From assembly GCA_017461285.1 (NCBI GenBank), contig JAFTYS010000118.1:1-46048 (forward strand): a DNA stretch of 46,048 nucleotides, in the 5' to 3' direction. The translations under genes and the position numbers were made by a program. The DNA comes from Bacteroidales bacterium (GTDB lineage: Bacteria > Bacteroidota > Bacteroidia > Bacteroidales > UBA932). The notes under the pieces were generated by a model. It did not search any database and was not told where the DNA came from. It saw only the letters and a list, made by a program, of their open reading frames with translations. The stretch's first letter is position 1; the number at the start of each line of letters is the position of its first letter. Positions 1 through 7,413 of the stretch are shown piece by piece.

Positions 1-18
1 CAAGTCTTCTGACGGCTT

Positions 19-47
19 GCCCGGCTGAAGTCTTGCCGGGCGTTTTA
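19..47 (+). terminator. Intrinsic terminator-like hairpin at the left edge
   Basis: A perfect 7-bp stem (GCCCGGC at 19-25, GCCGGGC at 35-41) with a 9-nt loop is followed by GTTTTAT. It would end a plus-strand gene lying left of the window. Whether that gene belongs to the element or the host cannot be seen. Confidence 0.5.
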
Positions 48-64
48 TGTGTGCGTGGGGTTCA

Positions 65-143
65 GCGAGAGTTTGAGGATCTGCTTGCAGTCCTCATATT
101 CTCGCCTGTGCGGTGGGTATAGAAGGTTGCCGACTGACCGGCA
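65..143. other. Structured non-coding stretch left of Argonaute
   Basis: Two further hairpins lie here. The first pairs 65-70 with 100-105 and 75-79 with 91-95, with a CTG/CAG tip. The second pairs TGCCG (128-132) with CGGCA (139-143). The stretch is GC-richer than the Argonaute gene and I recognise no gene in it. It could be a structured RNA, an element end or host intergenic DNA. Confidence 0.3.
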
Positions 144-173
144 GGGAAGTGGGCAAGTGCCGATTATAAATAG

Positions 174-199
174 AAAAAGGTTGTATCTCTACAACCTTT
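174..199 (-). terminator. Hairpin terminator downstream of Argonaute
   Basis: A perfect 10-bp stem (176-185 with 190-199) closes a 4-nt loop. Read on the minus strand it is followed by TTCTATTT, so it should end the Argonaute transcript about 95 bp past the stop. A second GC-rich hairpin without a T tract (264-271 with 279-286) lies just after the stop codon. Confidence 0.6.
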
Positions 200-292
200 A
201 TGGGGATTTCGTCGGGTCAGCTAATCATTTCGACGGTTTTAATTTTGAATATGATTACGGAACGCGGAGGGTGTTGAGCCCTCCGCAGTGTT

Positions 293-2518
293 TTATAGGA
301 ACCACAATGAATCTTTACCAATGCCTTCAAGTACATTGCTGTCTTGAAAGTGAGGCGCAATCTGTGCTACCATTTCTGGATATTTGATAGTTACAGGCAG
401 ATTCTGCTGTGCAACAGATTTCCAGTATATGCGACTAAACTGATATACTTGGTCAATAAGACCGGTAATCACAGTTTGATTAAGGGTCTCAGGTGCATTC
501 GGACATCGTATTTTCAGCTTAACTGGGAATGGGTAACTATCTGGCTTGCCCTGATAGTTTTCATATCTCGTGTTATTGCATAATAAGAATGTACCATTTC
601 CCAAATTGACGAATCTTCCACTGTACGGCATCATGTCAGGTGAGGCTTCGTCGAATATGATGATGTCCTCAGACTCCGTTTTGTTAATGGTGACGACATA
701 GATTGGGATGTCGCCAAGATCCAGTTCGTACAAGGAGTTTTCAATAGCTTCTACCTCATCTTCACGCATGTCCTTATAATAATGAATTATTACCCTAGAA
801 GGAATTTCGATAGTGTTTTTGAAGTTCCTTATTGCCTCTTGGATGGAACCGGCTAACTCTAGGAGTTCATCCTTGTGGAAATACTCAAAGGAGTTAAAGC
901 ATCCTGTATTATCAAAAGAGAATGCTGAGCCAATATACTGCACTTTATCATCTTTAAACGCACCAACACCGACCACAAGTTCATGTTTAGGGCTAACATT
1001 AAGTTTCCAAGGTATGCCGCCTAATTTCGCATTGATTGCTATCGACATGTTCTGGAGAGTAAACCCAAAGTTATATGTGCCTTTTGATTTATCCTTGTTA
1101 AGCTGTTCTATCATCTTTTCTACTTCTATACATTGTAAAGCAATGTCATATTGAAGCAGAAGTTCTTTCAATGCATAATATACCCGCTTTTGCTTTACAT
1201 CACCTGCGGACTTACTAATAGGGGTGAGATATATCGCAATATACTTTACGTTTGGGTCGAACTGTTTGTTTTTCAATTGCTCTTTAATCTCCATAGTTGG
1301 ATCTGGAGAATTGAATAGCAGACCCTTTTCATAAGTAAACTTTAGGCCAAGGTATGTTTCTAAACCAGTATAGTACCCATATTTGCCATTTTTGCATTTC
1401 AGTATATCGCCTAAGTTCATTGCAATTTCTTTATGGTCTACATGAGCAATAAGCATAACCTTGATATCTTTAAAAATAGGCTTTGCAAACGGACCATCAT
1501 TAGTGCCGCGACGTGGTATGAAACCAGTTATGTGCTCGCCATTCCCTTTTTTTCCAAAGATTAGATCCTTACTTTTAGGGCTCACTTGACCTGTATCAAC
1601 CTTTGTGAAGGAGTTTACAACGGGGATTATTCTTCTGAAATTATCAGTCAAAAGATGTTTATCTTTAAACTCTTTGATTTTTGGGATATAGGTTTTATAT
1701 CGATTCTTTGCAAATGGACTATATTCAGAGTCGTCGTCATCGTAGCCAAGGTATGAGGCTAGCTTATTGTTGACAATGGGGTATACTATGCTAAAATTAA
1801 TATCTTCGCCATCCTCATAACGAGTTTGTAGCTTATCATATCGGGTGATATAGAAACGCTTTTTACTTACGTCGTTATCTATTATACGATAGGCTAAAAC
1901 CTTGTTAATTAAGGAAACCGGATTAACTTTCATCTCACCAAATGGATCAGAGTTCTGAGCGTTGTATTCATCTATGAATTTAGATATGCTTTTAGGTAGC
2001 ACTTTTGCTGGCCTGTCATATGATATAACCAATTCCGGTTTACGATAGCCATAGTTATAGTTTACCTTAATTGTAAACCTATCATAGTATAAGCATCCTG
2101 CTATCTTGTTCTTCTTAGGAGGTGATGTCCTTATCCATACTTGAGTGTCCCCAACGAACGTAGTGTCTGCGACCATATTTAATCTTTGAAAATACAACCT
2201 TATTTCACGATTATAATATCGTTTGATAAGTGAGAAATTAAGTCGGTCACTGAAATCAATGTCCAGAGCATCAAATCCATCTATCTCACGAGTAAAAGAT
2301 GTGTAAATCTTCTCACCATTACTAATGTCAGGGTAAATCTCGCAAATATTAGCAGGGAATAGCTGATGGCTCAGTGGAGTCAGTGCAATATCCCTTCTAT
2401 CTTTACGAGTGAAATAAAACCTTACAGGTCTCTCAGGAAAATCAAACATTAGGGTGTTAAGAAGAATGTCTTCTATGGATGAAAGCTGGATGTAATTGTT
2501 CTTTTGACTATAAGCCAT
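293..2518 (-). CDS. Long-type prokaryotic Argonaute, PIWI catalytic tetrad apparently lost
   Basis: This 741-aa protein (ATG at 2518; an upstream in-frame TTG at 2524 is less likely) is a prokaryotic Argonaute, a guide-directed nucleic-acid-binding protein. Residues 1-430 look like the N, linker and possibly reduced PAZ regions. A MID domain follows with the 5'-phosphate pocket residues Y448, K451, Q462 and K498, then the block INAKLGGIPWKL. The PIWI domain runs to the C-terminus and ends in the signature YWKSVAQQNLPVTIKYPEM. At the expected catalytic positions I see VGVGAF (Asp replaced by Gly519), HYYK around 579-582 instead of an Asp-Gly motif, and YPE near 715. Slicing is therefore unlikely; such Argonautes usually recruit an effector, yet none is encoded beside it. 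The C-terminal half resembles Bacteroidetes short pAgos, but the protein is about 240 residues longer. The gene is AT-richer than its neighbours and has its own promoter and terminator, as expected of cargo. Confidence 0.9.
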   Translation of the reverse strand: MAYSQKNNYIQLSSIEDILLNTLMFDFPERPVRFYFTRKDRRDIALTPLSHQLFPANICEIYPDISNGEKIYTSFTREIDGFDALDIDFSDRLNFSLIKRYYNREIRLYFQRLNMVADTTFVGDTQVWIRTSPPKKNKIAGCLYYDRFTIKVNYNYGYRKPELVISYDRPAKVLPKSISKFIDEYNAQNSDPFGEMKVNPVSLINKVLAYRIIDNDVSKKRFYITRYDKLQTRYEDGEDINFSIVYPIVNNKLASYLGYDDDDSEYSPFAKNRYKTYIPKIKEFKDKHLLTDNFRRIIPVVNSFTKVDTGQVSPKSKDLIFGKKGNGEHITGFIPRRGTNDGPFAKPIFKDIKVMLIAHVDHKEIAMNLGDILKCKNGKYGYYTGLETYLGLKFTYEKGLLFNSPDPTMEIKEQLKNKQFDPNVKYIAIYLTPISKSAGDVKQKRVYYALKELLLQYDIALQCIEVEKMIEQLNKDKSKGTYNFGFTLQNMSIAINAKLGGIPWKLNVSPKHELVVGVGAFKDDKVQYIGSAFSFDNTGCFNSFEYFHKDELLELAGSIQEAIRNFKNTIEIPSRVIIHYYKDMREDEVEAIENSLYELDLGDIPIYVVTINKTESEDIIIFDEASPDMMPYSGRFVNLGNGTFLLCNNTRYENYQGKPDSYPFPVKLKIRCPNAPETLNQTVITGLIDQVYQFSRIYWKSVAQQNLPVTIKYPEMVAQIAPHFQDSNVLEGIGKDSLWFL

Positions 2519-2582
2519 AAGCAAAATTGAGTTTAAAGGATTAAGTAATAGATTGATTAGAGGCTCTGGACTACCTCGCTAA

Positions 2583-2590
2583 CAAATTTA
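2583..2590 (-). promoter_or_regulatory. Probable -7 box of the Argonaute promoter
   Basis: TAAATTTG on the minus strand matches the Bacteroidetes TAnnTTTG box, about 65 bp before the Argonaute ATG and after the terminator of the preceding operon. No clear -33 TTTG sits at the right distance, so the call rests on one box. Confidence 0.45.
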
Positions 2591-2650
2591 CTTAATATTT
2601 TGCGACCCTATTTCAGATTGTTGGAAAAAGTTATTAACAGTATTTTAGAC

Positions 2651-2677
2651 AAAGCCCCCAGACTGATGTCTGAGGGC
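2651..2677 (-). terminator. Terminator of the element replication operon
   Basis: A 10-bp stem with one G-T pair (2654-2663 with 2668-2677) and a 4-nt loop is followed on the minus strand by TTTGTCT. It lies 8 bp past the DUF3987 gene and separates that operon from Argonaute. Confidence 0.8.
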
Positions 2678-2684
2678 GATGAGG

Positions 2685-4529
2685 TTATACTTTGGTGTAT
2701 TTACCATGTGCAGGATTCTCCAGCTTTCCATCGTCACACCATTTGCGGATGACTCTGTCCATGGACTTAGGATTCAGTCCCATTTGAGTGGCGATGTCAG
2801 CGTAAGTCTTTCTGTCGAACTCGTCTGGTAGAGCCTCAAAGAACTTCATATGTGCAGACTGGCGTTGCGCTGCTGAAGCTGTTCTTGGAGCGGCAGTTGT
2901 GTTCGCTAATGTGTGGAATACTCGTGCGTCGTGCTGGATTAAGACATCAGCTATGGTCTTGGCTGTGCGGTAGTCTACATCCATGCAGCAGAGTGTGTCT
3001 TCAAAGTTGCCGTCTTCCATTATCCTGAGTGCAGAGAGGCACATTGCGATTCGGTACATTATGACTCCTAAACGGCGCACTGTAGCAACAAATTCTTCTC
3101 CGCAGGTCTCTACGTAGGTTTGTTGCCATTCGTCAAATGTAGCGTTGAAATCTGCCTCCTGTTCTGCAGTGAAGTAGAAGGTGATGTCAGTGGTAGCCTT
3201 TAGGATGTTGAAGAAGTCTTGGTATTCTTTGCCGAGGGTTTGGAAGTAGTCCTCAAGGGTCTCATTGCCGGAGTTCGCAAAGACGTTGTTCCATACGAGT
3301 TTTGTGTCCAAGTAGTAGAACGCAAATCTTGAGAAGAGACCGTTCTCGGCATCTGATATCAGGTTTAGGATCTGACGTGGTGTACCGGTGAGTAGGGTAG
3401 AGAGCTTTGGCTGTTTGATGTTCACATACTCACGGTCCTTACGTCTGATATAGGAGATGGTCTCGTGGTGGAATGCCTTGCGGAAGCCGTCTGAGTAGTT
3501 GCCGTAGTCTGACCCAAATGTGTTTGCGAGGGTGTCTCCTTCGGTCTCGAACATCAATCCTTCTCCGCCGTTGTCGTTGAGAACCTGGTAGACAGCAGTT
3601 GCCGAAGAGTTTGCAGGGATGAAGAGCATTCGCATTGGCGGTTCTTCAGGTTTTTCCATATCTACTTTCTTCTTTCCTGCTGCGTTGTACTCTGCCAGCT
3701 TGTGTTTGTATTCCATTACTTCGGCCTCGTTGATTTCACGGAGGCGGTCATGAATGGGTTCTACAAGATGTCTGCAAAGATTGAGTCGACCTTTACCTGA
3801 TGATGCTCTTGCAGTGACGAAGAGGAATAGGTTAGGGTAGACTGTTCTTCTATCATATACTCCTTTGATGTGTGGCATACAGGCTGAGAGAACTGTGAGT
3901 GTTCCTAGGAGGAGGATGTCAGAATCGGCTTCAGAGTTACTGATACTTACTATCTTCTTGAGAAAGTCGGGGAGTGAATCTGCCACTTCCTGTGAAAAGG
4001 TCGGTAACTCGATTTCTTGGTCCATTTCCGCAGTTTCCGCAATATCTGCAATTTCCGCAGTAAGTGATTCTGCGGATTTACTCTTTATTTCCGCATTTCT
4101 ATGGGGTGCGGATTTTGCGGATTCTGCGGATATTGCGGATTTGGAGCCTGTGGAGATTGATATTCCTGCATCTTTTGCTTTCTGGAAGAAGGTTTTGATA
4201 GTCACTCCAGATCCACCGGATTTGAGGCAGTTGTTGAACTGCTTGTCGGTTTCAGCATGATTGTAGTCAGGATTGAAACGGCTGATGCGGTGAAAGTAAT
4301 CTCTACCTGCTTCGCCGAGTTCTTCTGAGAGTGCAAAGCCAAGGTCTAGCCAGTTGCTGTAACCAGCTGTGATGTCGGTGTGGGCAGCTTCAATGCGCTG
4401 AATGATAATCTCAATATCTTCTTGTACAGAAGTTTGAGGAATGTGAGCTGAAGTAGCTCTTTTGGTTGTTTCTGGTGCAGGAGCTGGCTGGTTCAGCCAG
4501 TCCTCTACTATAAATTGTTTCTTTGGCAT
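2685..4529 (-). CDS. PriCT-2/DUF3987 replication protein
   Basis: This 614-aa protein probably acts as the helicase or primase-helicase partner in replication of the excised element. Residues about 40-122 form a PriCT-2-type primase C-terminal domain. Residues 130-170 are a linker of repeated Ser-Ala and Ala-Glu units. From about 180 a DUF3987 (YfjI-like) ATPase-type domain follows, with the Walker A-like loop ARASSGKGRL at 240-249. The C-terminal 60 residues look like a winged helix (KTYADIATQMGLNPKSMDRVIRKW). The gene starts 2 bp after the BT4734-type gene, so the two are translated together; this pair is a standard module of Bacteroidetes mobile elements. The enzymatic activity is inferred from the family. 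Confidence 0.8.
   Translation of the reverse strand: MPKKQFIVEDWLNQPAPAPETTKRATSAHIPQTSVQEDIEIIIQRIEAAHTDITAGYSNWLDLGFALSEELGEAGRDYFHRISRFNPDYNHAETDKQFNNCLKSGGSGVTIKTFFQKAKDAGISISTGSKSAISAESAKSAPHRNAEIKSKSAESLTAEIADIAETAEMDQEIELPTFSQEVADSLPDFLKKIVSISNSEADSDILLLGTLTVLSACMPHIKGVYDRRTVYPNLFLFVTARASSGKGRLNLCRHLVEPIHDRLREINEAEVMEYKHKLAEYNAAGKKKVDMEKPEEPPMRMLFIPANSSATAVYQVLNDNGGEGLMFETEGDTLANTFGSDYGNYSDGFRKAFHHETISYIRRKDREYVNIKQPKLSTLLTGTPRQILNLISDAENGLFSRFAFYYLDTKLVWNNVFANSGNETLEDYFQTLGKEYQDFFNILKATTDITFYFTAEQEADFNATFDEWQQTYVETCGEEFVATVRRLGVIMYRIAMCLSALRIMEDGNFEDTLCCMDVDYRTAKTIADVLIQHDARVFHTLANTTAAPRTASAAQRQSAHMKFFEALPDEFDRKTYADIATQMGLNPKSMDRVIRKWCDDGKLENPAHGKYTKV
4025..4140. repeat. Cluster of TTTCCGCA / TGCGGAT repeats inside the DUF3987 gene
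   Basis: TTTCCGCA occurs at 4025, 4034, 4052 and 4088. TGCGGAT occurs at 4071, 4107, 4116, 4125 and 4134. The last four are spaced exactly 9 bp. They encode the Ser-Ala/Ala-Glu linker, so they may be a coding repeat, or they may double as iterons of a replication origin. Confidence 0.6.
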
Positions 4530-4531
4530 AT

Positions 4532-5464
4532 CTACAAATAGTTTTCGTTAATGAAAGCGTTGGGGTCGTAACAGAGGAAGCAAGCACGTGAGATGTCTTT
4601 GCCTGTACCATCTATATTAACTCCGTATGTTTTGAATATGTAGTTCTCTACTGCTTTGAAGAAGAATGGGTGAGGGAGTTCCTGCGGCGGAATTTCTATG
4701 ACCCATTTCAGTCCGTCCCCAGATGGACTTCTGAATAGAAGTACGGTGTTGAAATACTCATCGTTCAATAACTTAGTGAATAGTACTTCAGGTTCTTCTA
4801 TATGGTCAAAGTCGATACAGAGCAGACCAGAGACCTTCTTGACAGAGTTATTGGATCTTACGTCAAATTCTCCGCAGAAGGTTACATAGTCAAAGTTGGC
4901 GGCTTTGTATAAGCGTGCTCTGCTTTTGTCTGCAAGGATACTTCTGAGTTTTTCAGTACGTTCCTTGGCGTATGGACCGACAATGTAGTTATAAGCGTCA
5001 CGGATGGTTATACTCTTGTGAGACTTGATATTCTTGATTGGGGCCTTGAAGAATGAGAATTTAGGGCCTTTGTCAATGTCTGAACGAGGAGTGTTTCCGT
5101 ACTGCGTTCGTTCTCTGTCTAAGTTCAAGTTCATCTCTCGATTAAGCGTATTAAGTAATTCTTGACCAGACTGTTTGTAGTAGAGTTCCGCAAAGTCTAA
5201 TGCGGTTCCATCTGGTATGGCTCCGAATTGGTCTTTGTGGTAGGCTGTCTCATCTGAAAGTCTTCCGACAGGACTGTTGCGCTCGAACCATATGTGAAGT
5301 GTTCTTGCACCCCCAGCAAATGGATTTTTGCAAATTCCGCAATCTCTGCCAACTACTTTGATGACTGTTTCGTCAGGGTAAAACTTCCTTAAGATGTGGG
5401 CGTAGATATCCACGCCCCACATCGTTCTTTTAAGGAGAGTTTCTTTATCAATAGTCTTCTCCAT
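4532..5464 (-). CDS. BT4734/VirE-N type primase-like protein
   Basis: This 310-aa protein has an N-terminal zinc-finger-like part of the DNA primase type (Cys42-x2-Cys45, His57, then a Phe-Gly-Ala-Ile segment at 80-83). From about residue 130 a BT4734/VirE N-terminal domain follows, with the acidic motif LCIDFDHI and the block LFRSPSGDGLKWVIE. These are features of an archaeo-eukaryotic primase-like fold, so priming of element replication is likely. The gene overlaps the upstream HTH gene by 17 bp and is followed after 2 bp by the DUF3987 gene, which together would form the replication module. Here zinc finger and BT4734 domains are in one polypeptide and the helicase part is separate. Confidence 0.75.
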   Translation of the reverse strand: MEKTIDKETLLKRTMWGVDIYAHILRKFYPDETVIKVVGRDCGICKNPFAGGARTLHIWFERNSPVGRLSDETAYHKDQFGAIPDGTALDFAELYYKQSGQELLNTLNREMNLNLDRERTQYGNTPRSDIDKGPKFSFFKAPIKNIKSHKSITIRDAYNYIVGPYAKERTEKLRSILADKSRARLYKAANFDYVTFCGEFDVRSNNSVKKVSGLLCIDFDHIEEPEVLFTKLLNDEYFNTVLLFRSPSGDGLKWVIEIPPQELPHPFFFKAVENYIFKTYGVNIDGTGKDISRACFLCYDPNAFINENYL

Positions 5465-5891
5465 AGCGCTTGCGAATGTTAAACATTACGTAGTTGTTGC
5501 GGAGAATCCTTTCGATGTCCTGCTTGAGGTAGTACAGCTTGTGTCCTATCCTTGTGAAAGGGATTGTGCCGTTGGATCTCAAGGTCTGAAGCGTGCGTGG
5601 GCTGATTCTGAGCTTTATCATCACTTCCTGACCGTCAATCCAGTCTTCCAGGTTCGCGTCCTTGGAAAAGTTCTGGATACTCTCTGGCTCTTTGCCTGCG
5701 AATTCCTCCTGGTATACTTCCTCCATGAGAACTTCAATCTGCTCATTAGTAAGGTCTTCAAGGGTGATGATCTCTCGCTTAAGCAGTTCTTTCTGAATAG
5801 ATGGAAGCTGACGGAGTACCTTTCCGAGGTCGTCGTTCTTGTCGGCTGCAATTGCTATGATTACATTACCGATAGTAGTGATCTTACTCAT
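5448..5891 (-). CDS. Helix-turn-helix (excisionase-like) protein with N-terminal extension
   Basis: This 147-aa protein ends in an excisionase/MerR-like HTH (IKLRISPRTLQTLRSNGTIP followed by FTRIGHKLYYLKQDI, residues about 92-125). The N-terminal 80 residues are helical and acidic and I do not recognise them. Its ATG overlaps the stop of the preceding HTH gene by 4 bp, and its end overlaps the primase-like gene. Pairs of such small HTH proteins upstream of replication or mobilization genes are typical of Bacteroidetes elements, where they control excision or transcription. The exact role here is inferred. Confidence 0.75.
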   Translation of the reverse strand: MSKITTIGNVIIAIAADKNDDLGKVLRQLPSIQKELLKREIITLEDLTNEQIEVLMEEVYQEEFAGKEPESIQNFSKDANLEDWIDGQEVMIKLRISPRTLQTLRSNGTIPFTRIGHKLYYLKQDIERILRNNYVMFNIRKRYGEDY

Positions 5892-6247
5892 TTGCCGGTC
5901 CTCCTTCTGTTAATGTAATCAATAGCCTCAGCTTCAATCTCTGCGTCTGTCATCTGACGTCCGTCATTAATCCAAGCTTCTATTTCCGACCTTTTGAAGA
6001 TGAGTTTCTTACCGGTCTTGTAGTAAGGAATCTGTCCGATGCGTACCCATTTGTAGATGGTAGCTGCAGCAGGATGTTCTGGATGAAAGTCCTGGAGTCC
6101 TTTAAGGTCCATCATTTCATCTTGTTTGGCTTTGGGAGCCTGAGTCTTGGTTTCAAGAAGGTATTCGAGTCTTGTTACCTTCTCGAGGAGTAACGATAGT
6201 GCCTGGGGCACGTCGTTAAACGATAGAGTCTTTAAAACGTCTGCCAT
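5888..6247 (-). CDS. Helix-turn-helix (excisionase-like) DNA-binding protein
   Basis: This 119-aa protein has a short coiled N-terminus (residues 1-45) and a helix_turn_helix_17-type domain at about 48-95 (AAATIYKWVRIGQIPYYKTG, then KKLIFKRSEIEAWI). It is the first gene of the replication operon and lies downstream of a region rich in inverted repeats (6264-6404), which it may bind. It could be an excisionase or a transcriptional regulator; the sequence alone does not decide. Confidence 0.8.
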   Translation of the reverse strand: MADVLKTLSFNDVPQALSLLLEKVTRLEYLLETKTQAPKAKQDEMMDLKGLQDFHPEHPAAATIYKWVRIGQIPYYKTGKKLIFKRSEIEAWINDGRQMTDAEIEAEAIDYINRRRTGK

Positions 6248-6263
6248 ATTGCATTGTTTTAAG

Positions 6264-6404
6264 GCGGTTCGACTTTCTCGGAGCCTACCCTAAATGAGAA
6301 AGCCGCAAATCCGACTATCGGACTGCGGCTACAAATCAATATGGGTCATTTTAGGCGATTCTTACGCCCATTTCAGGTTTTATACGCCCAAAATATGGGC
6401 GTAT
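6264..6404. promoter_or_regulatory. Inverted-repeat-rich control region of the element
   Basis: Between the integrase operon and the replication operon lie a 30-nt hairpin at 6301-6330 (AGCCGCA/TGCGGCT with TCCGA/TCGGA inside) and a 9-bp stem ATACGCCCA/TGGGCGTAT at 6382-6404. A further TACGCCCA lies at 6363-6370. Neither arm has a clear T tract, so operators or recombination-factor sites are as likely as terminators. I found no TAnnTTTG box here. Confidence 0.5.
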
Positions 6405-6411
6405 CTGAATA

Positions 6412-7410
6412 TCAGTAAGTTAGCTTAATGTTTTTGTAATCTTCGATAACAATATCTTTAAATTGATGAGAAGTATATCGCGTTGGATCTTCTTTCGATC
6501 CTTCGTTTAGTACAAGGAAATTGCCTTTTATCTGGCGTGGACCTACATTGTTAAGAGCAATTGATATATGCTTATATATGTTCTCTTTGTTAACATTATA
6601 CCTGTTCTTCAACATTTTGTCATATTCTAAAAATGACAGCATAGCAACGGCATATGGCGCCTGTTTTTCTACCATTTTAGTTATGAGTATCTGGACTTGT
6701 CTTGGTGTTAGCTCCTGTAACTTAGGTAATTCAGTGAAAGAATATTTTTGAACTTCAGTAAGGAAAATTTGAGCGTTAGTCGGTAATGTCTCTACTGGAG
6801 TTGCCTCAATTTGTGCTTGTTTAATTTCTATCTTCTTTATCTCCTTCAAGTGTGTGTCTTGTGGAACTTGCATTAGCAGGTATTCATTATATATCTTACT
6901 AATGCTTATGTACTTATTCTCCGGGATGTAATCTGCAAATTGCGCTTGAAATTCCATTACGAAGTATATGATGGCAACTTGAAGATAGTGACATATGTAA
7001 ATATTTGAATAGTACAATCTATCAGTAAAGCGGGTATCAGGCCGTGACAACAATGATAGATCATATTGATTTTCATCAATAACCGACTGCAGTGTAGCTA
7101 ATAATGGCTTAATAGCCCTGTCTATTTTCATTAATTTATAGGCAACTCGCTCCCTTGTTGGCATTGGGTCGCACGTCTCATATATAATTTTATTCAACTC
7201 TGATATTATACCAGCATTGATTATATCCTGGGCGTATCTTACCTTGAGAGAGGGTTGCGGATAGTTAAAATCAATCCTTAAATAAGGGTTAAAAGATTGA
7301 GTAACGACTGCAGAGTCATAGATAAGATTTCTGTACATATCTTCTCCTTGCTGTTGGGTAAGGAGTGAATGTTGGCTGCCCTTCAAAATCTCAGTTGCAA
7401 TCTTTATCAT
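6412..7410 (-). CDS. Hypothetical protein encoded directly behind the integrase
   Basis: I do not recognise this 332-aa protein. It is mostly helical by composition, has no signal peptide and no clear catalytic motif, and has an aromatic-rich stretch around residues 125-155 (RLYYSNIYICHYLQVAIIYF). Its last 100 residues (NIYKHISIALNNVGPRQIKG and what follows) look like a compact, possibly winged-helix domain, which would suit a DNA-binding element regulator, but this is a guess. The start is 3 bp after the integrase stop, so it is co-transcribed with int. The gene is AT-rich like Argonaute and unlike int, suggesting a different history from the recombination genes. Confidence 0.7.
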   Translation of the reverse strand: MIKIATEILKGSQHSLLTQQQGEDMYRNLIYDSAVVTQSFNPYLRIDFNYPQPSLKVRYAQDIINAGIISELNKIIYETCDPMPTRERVAYKLMKIDRAIKPLLATLQSVIDENQYDLSLLSRPDTRFTDRLYYSNIYICHYLQVAIIYFVMEFQAQFADYIPENKYISISKIYNEYLLMQVPQDTHLKEIKKIEIKQAQIEATPVETLPTNAQIFLTEVQKYSFTELPKLQELTPRQVQILITKMVEKQAPYAVAMLSFLEYDKMLKNRYNVNKENIYKHISIALNNVGPRQIKGNFLVLNEGSKEDPTRYTSHQFKDIVIEDYKNIKLTY

Positions 7411-7413
7411 ATT

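Noticed and set aside
46..170. Minus-strand open frame of about 40 codons ending at 46-48
   Set aside because: It has no start codon, runs through hairpins and lies beyond the Argonaute stop; it may be a remnant, but I cannot support a gene.
1..292. Left attachment site matching the mnmE end
   Set aside because: I looked on both strands for the CCCGATGCAGAA-like core and saw no copy of useful length.
4025..4140. CRISPR array
   Set aside because: The repeats are only 7-8 bp, in both orientations and inside a coding frame; no spacer structure or cas gene is present.
5448..5464. Frameshift between the HTH gene and the primase-like gene
   Set aside because: Each gene has its own ATG and complete domains; the 17-bp overlap is ordinary operon overlap.
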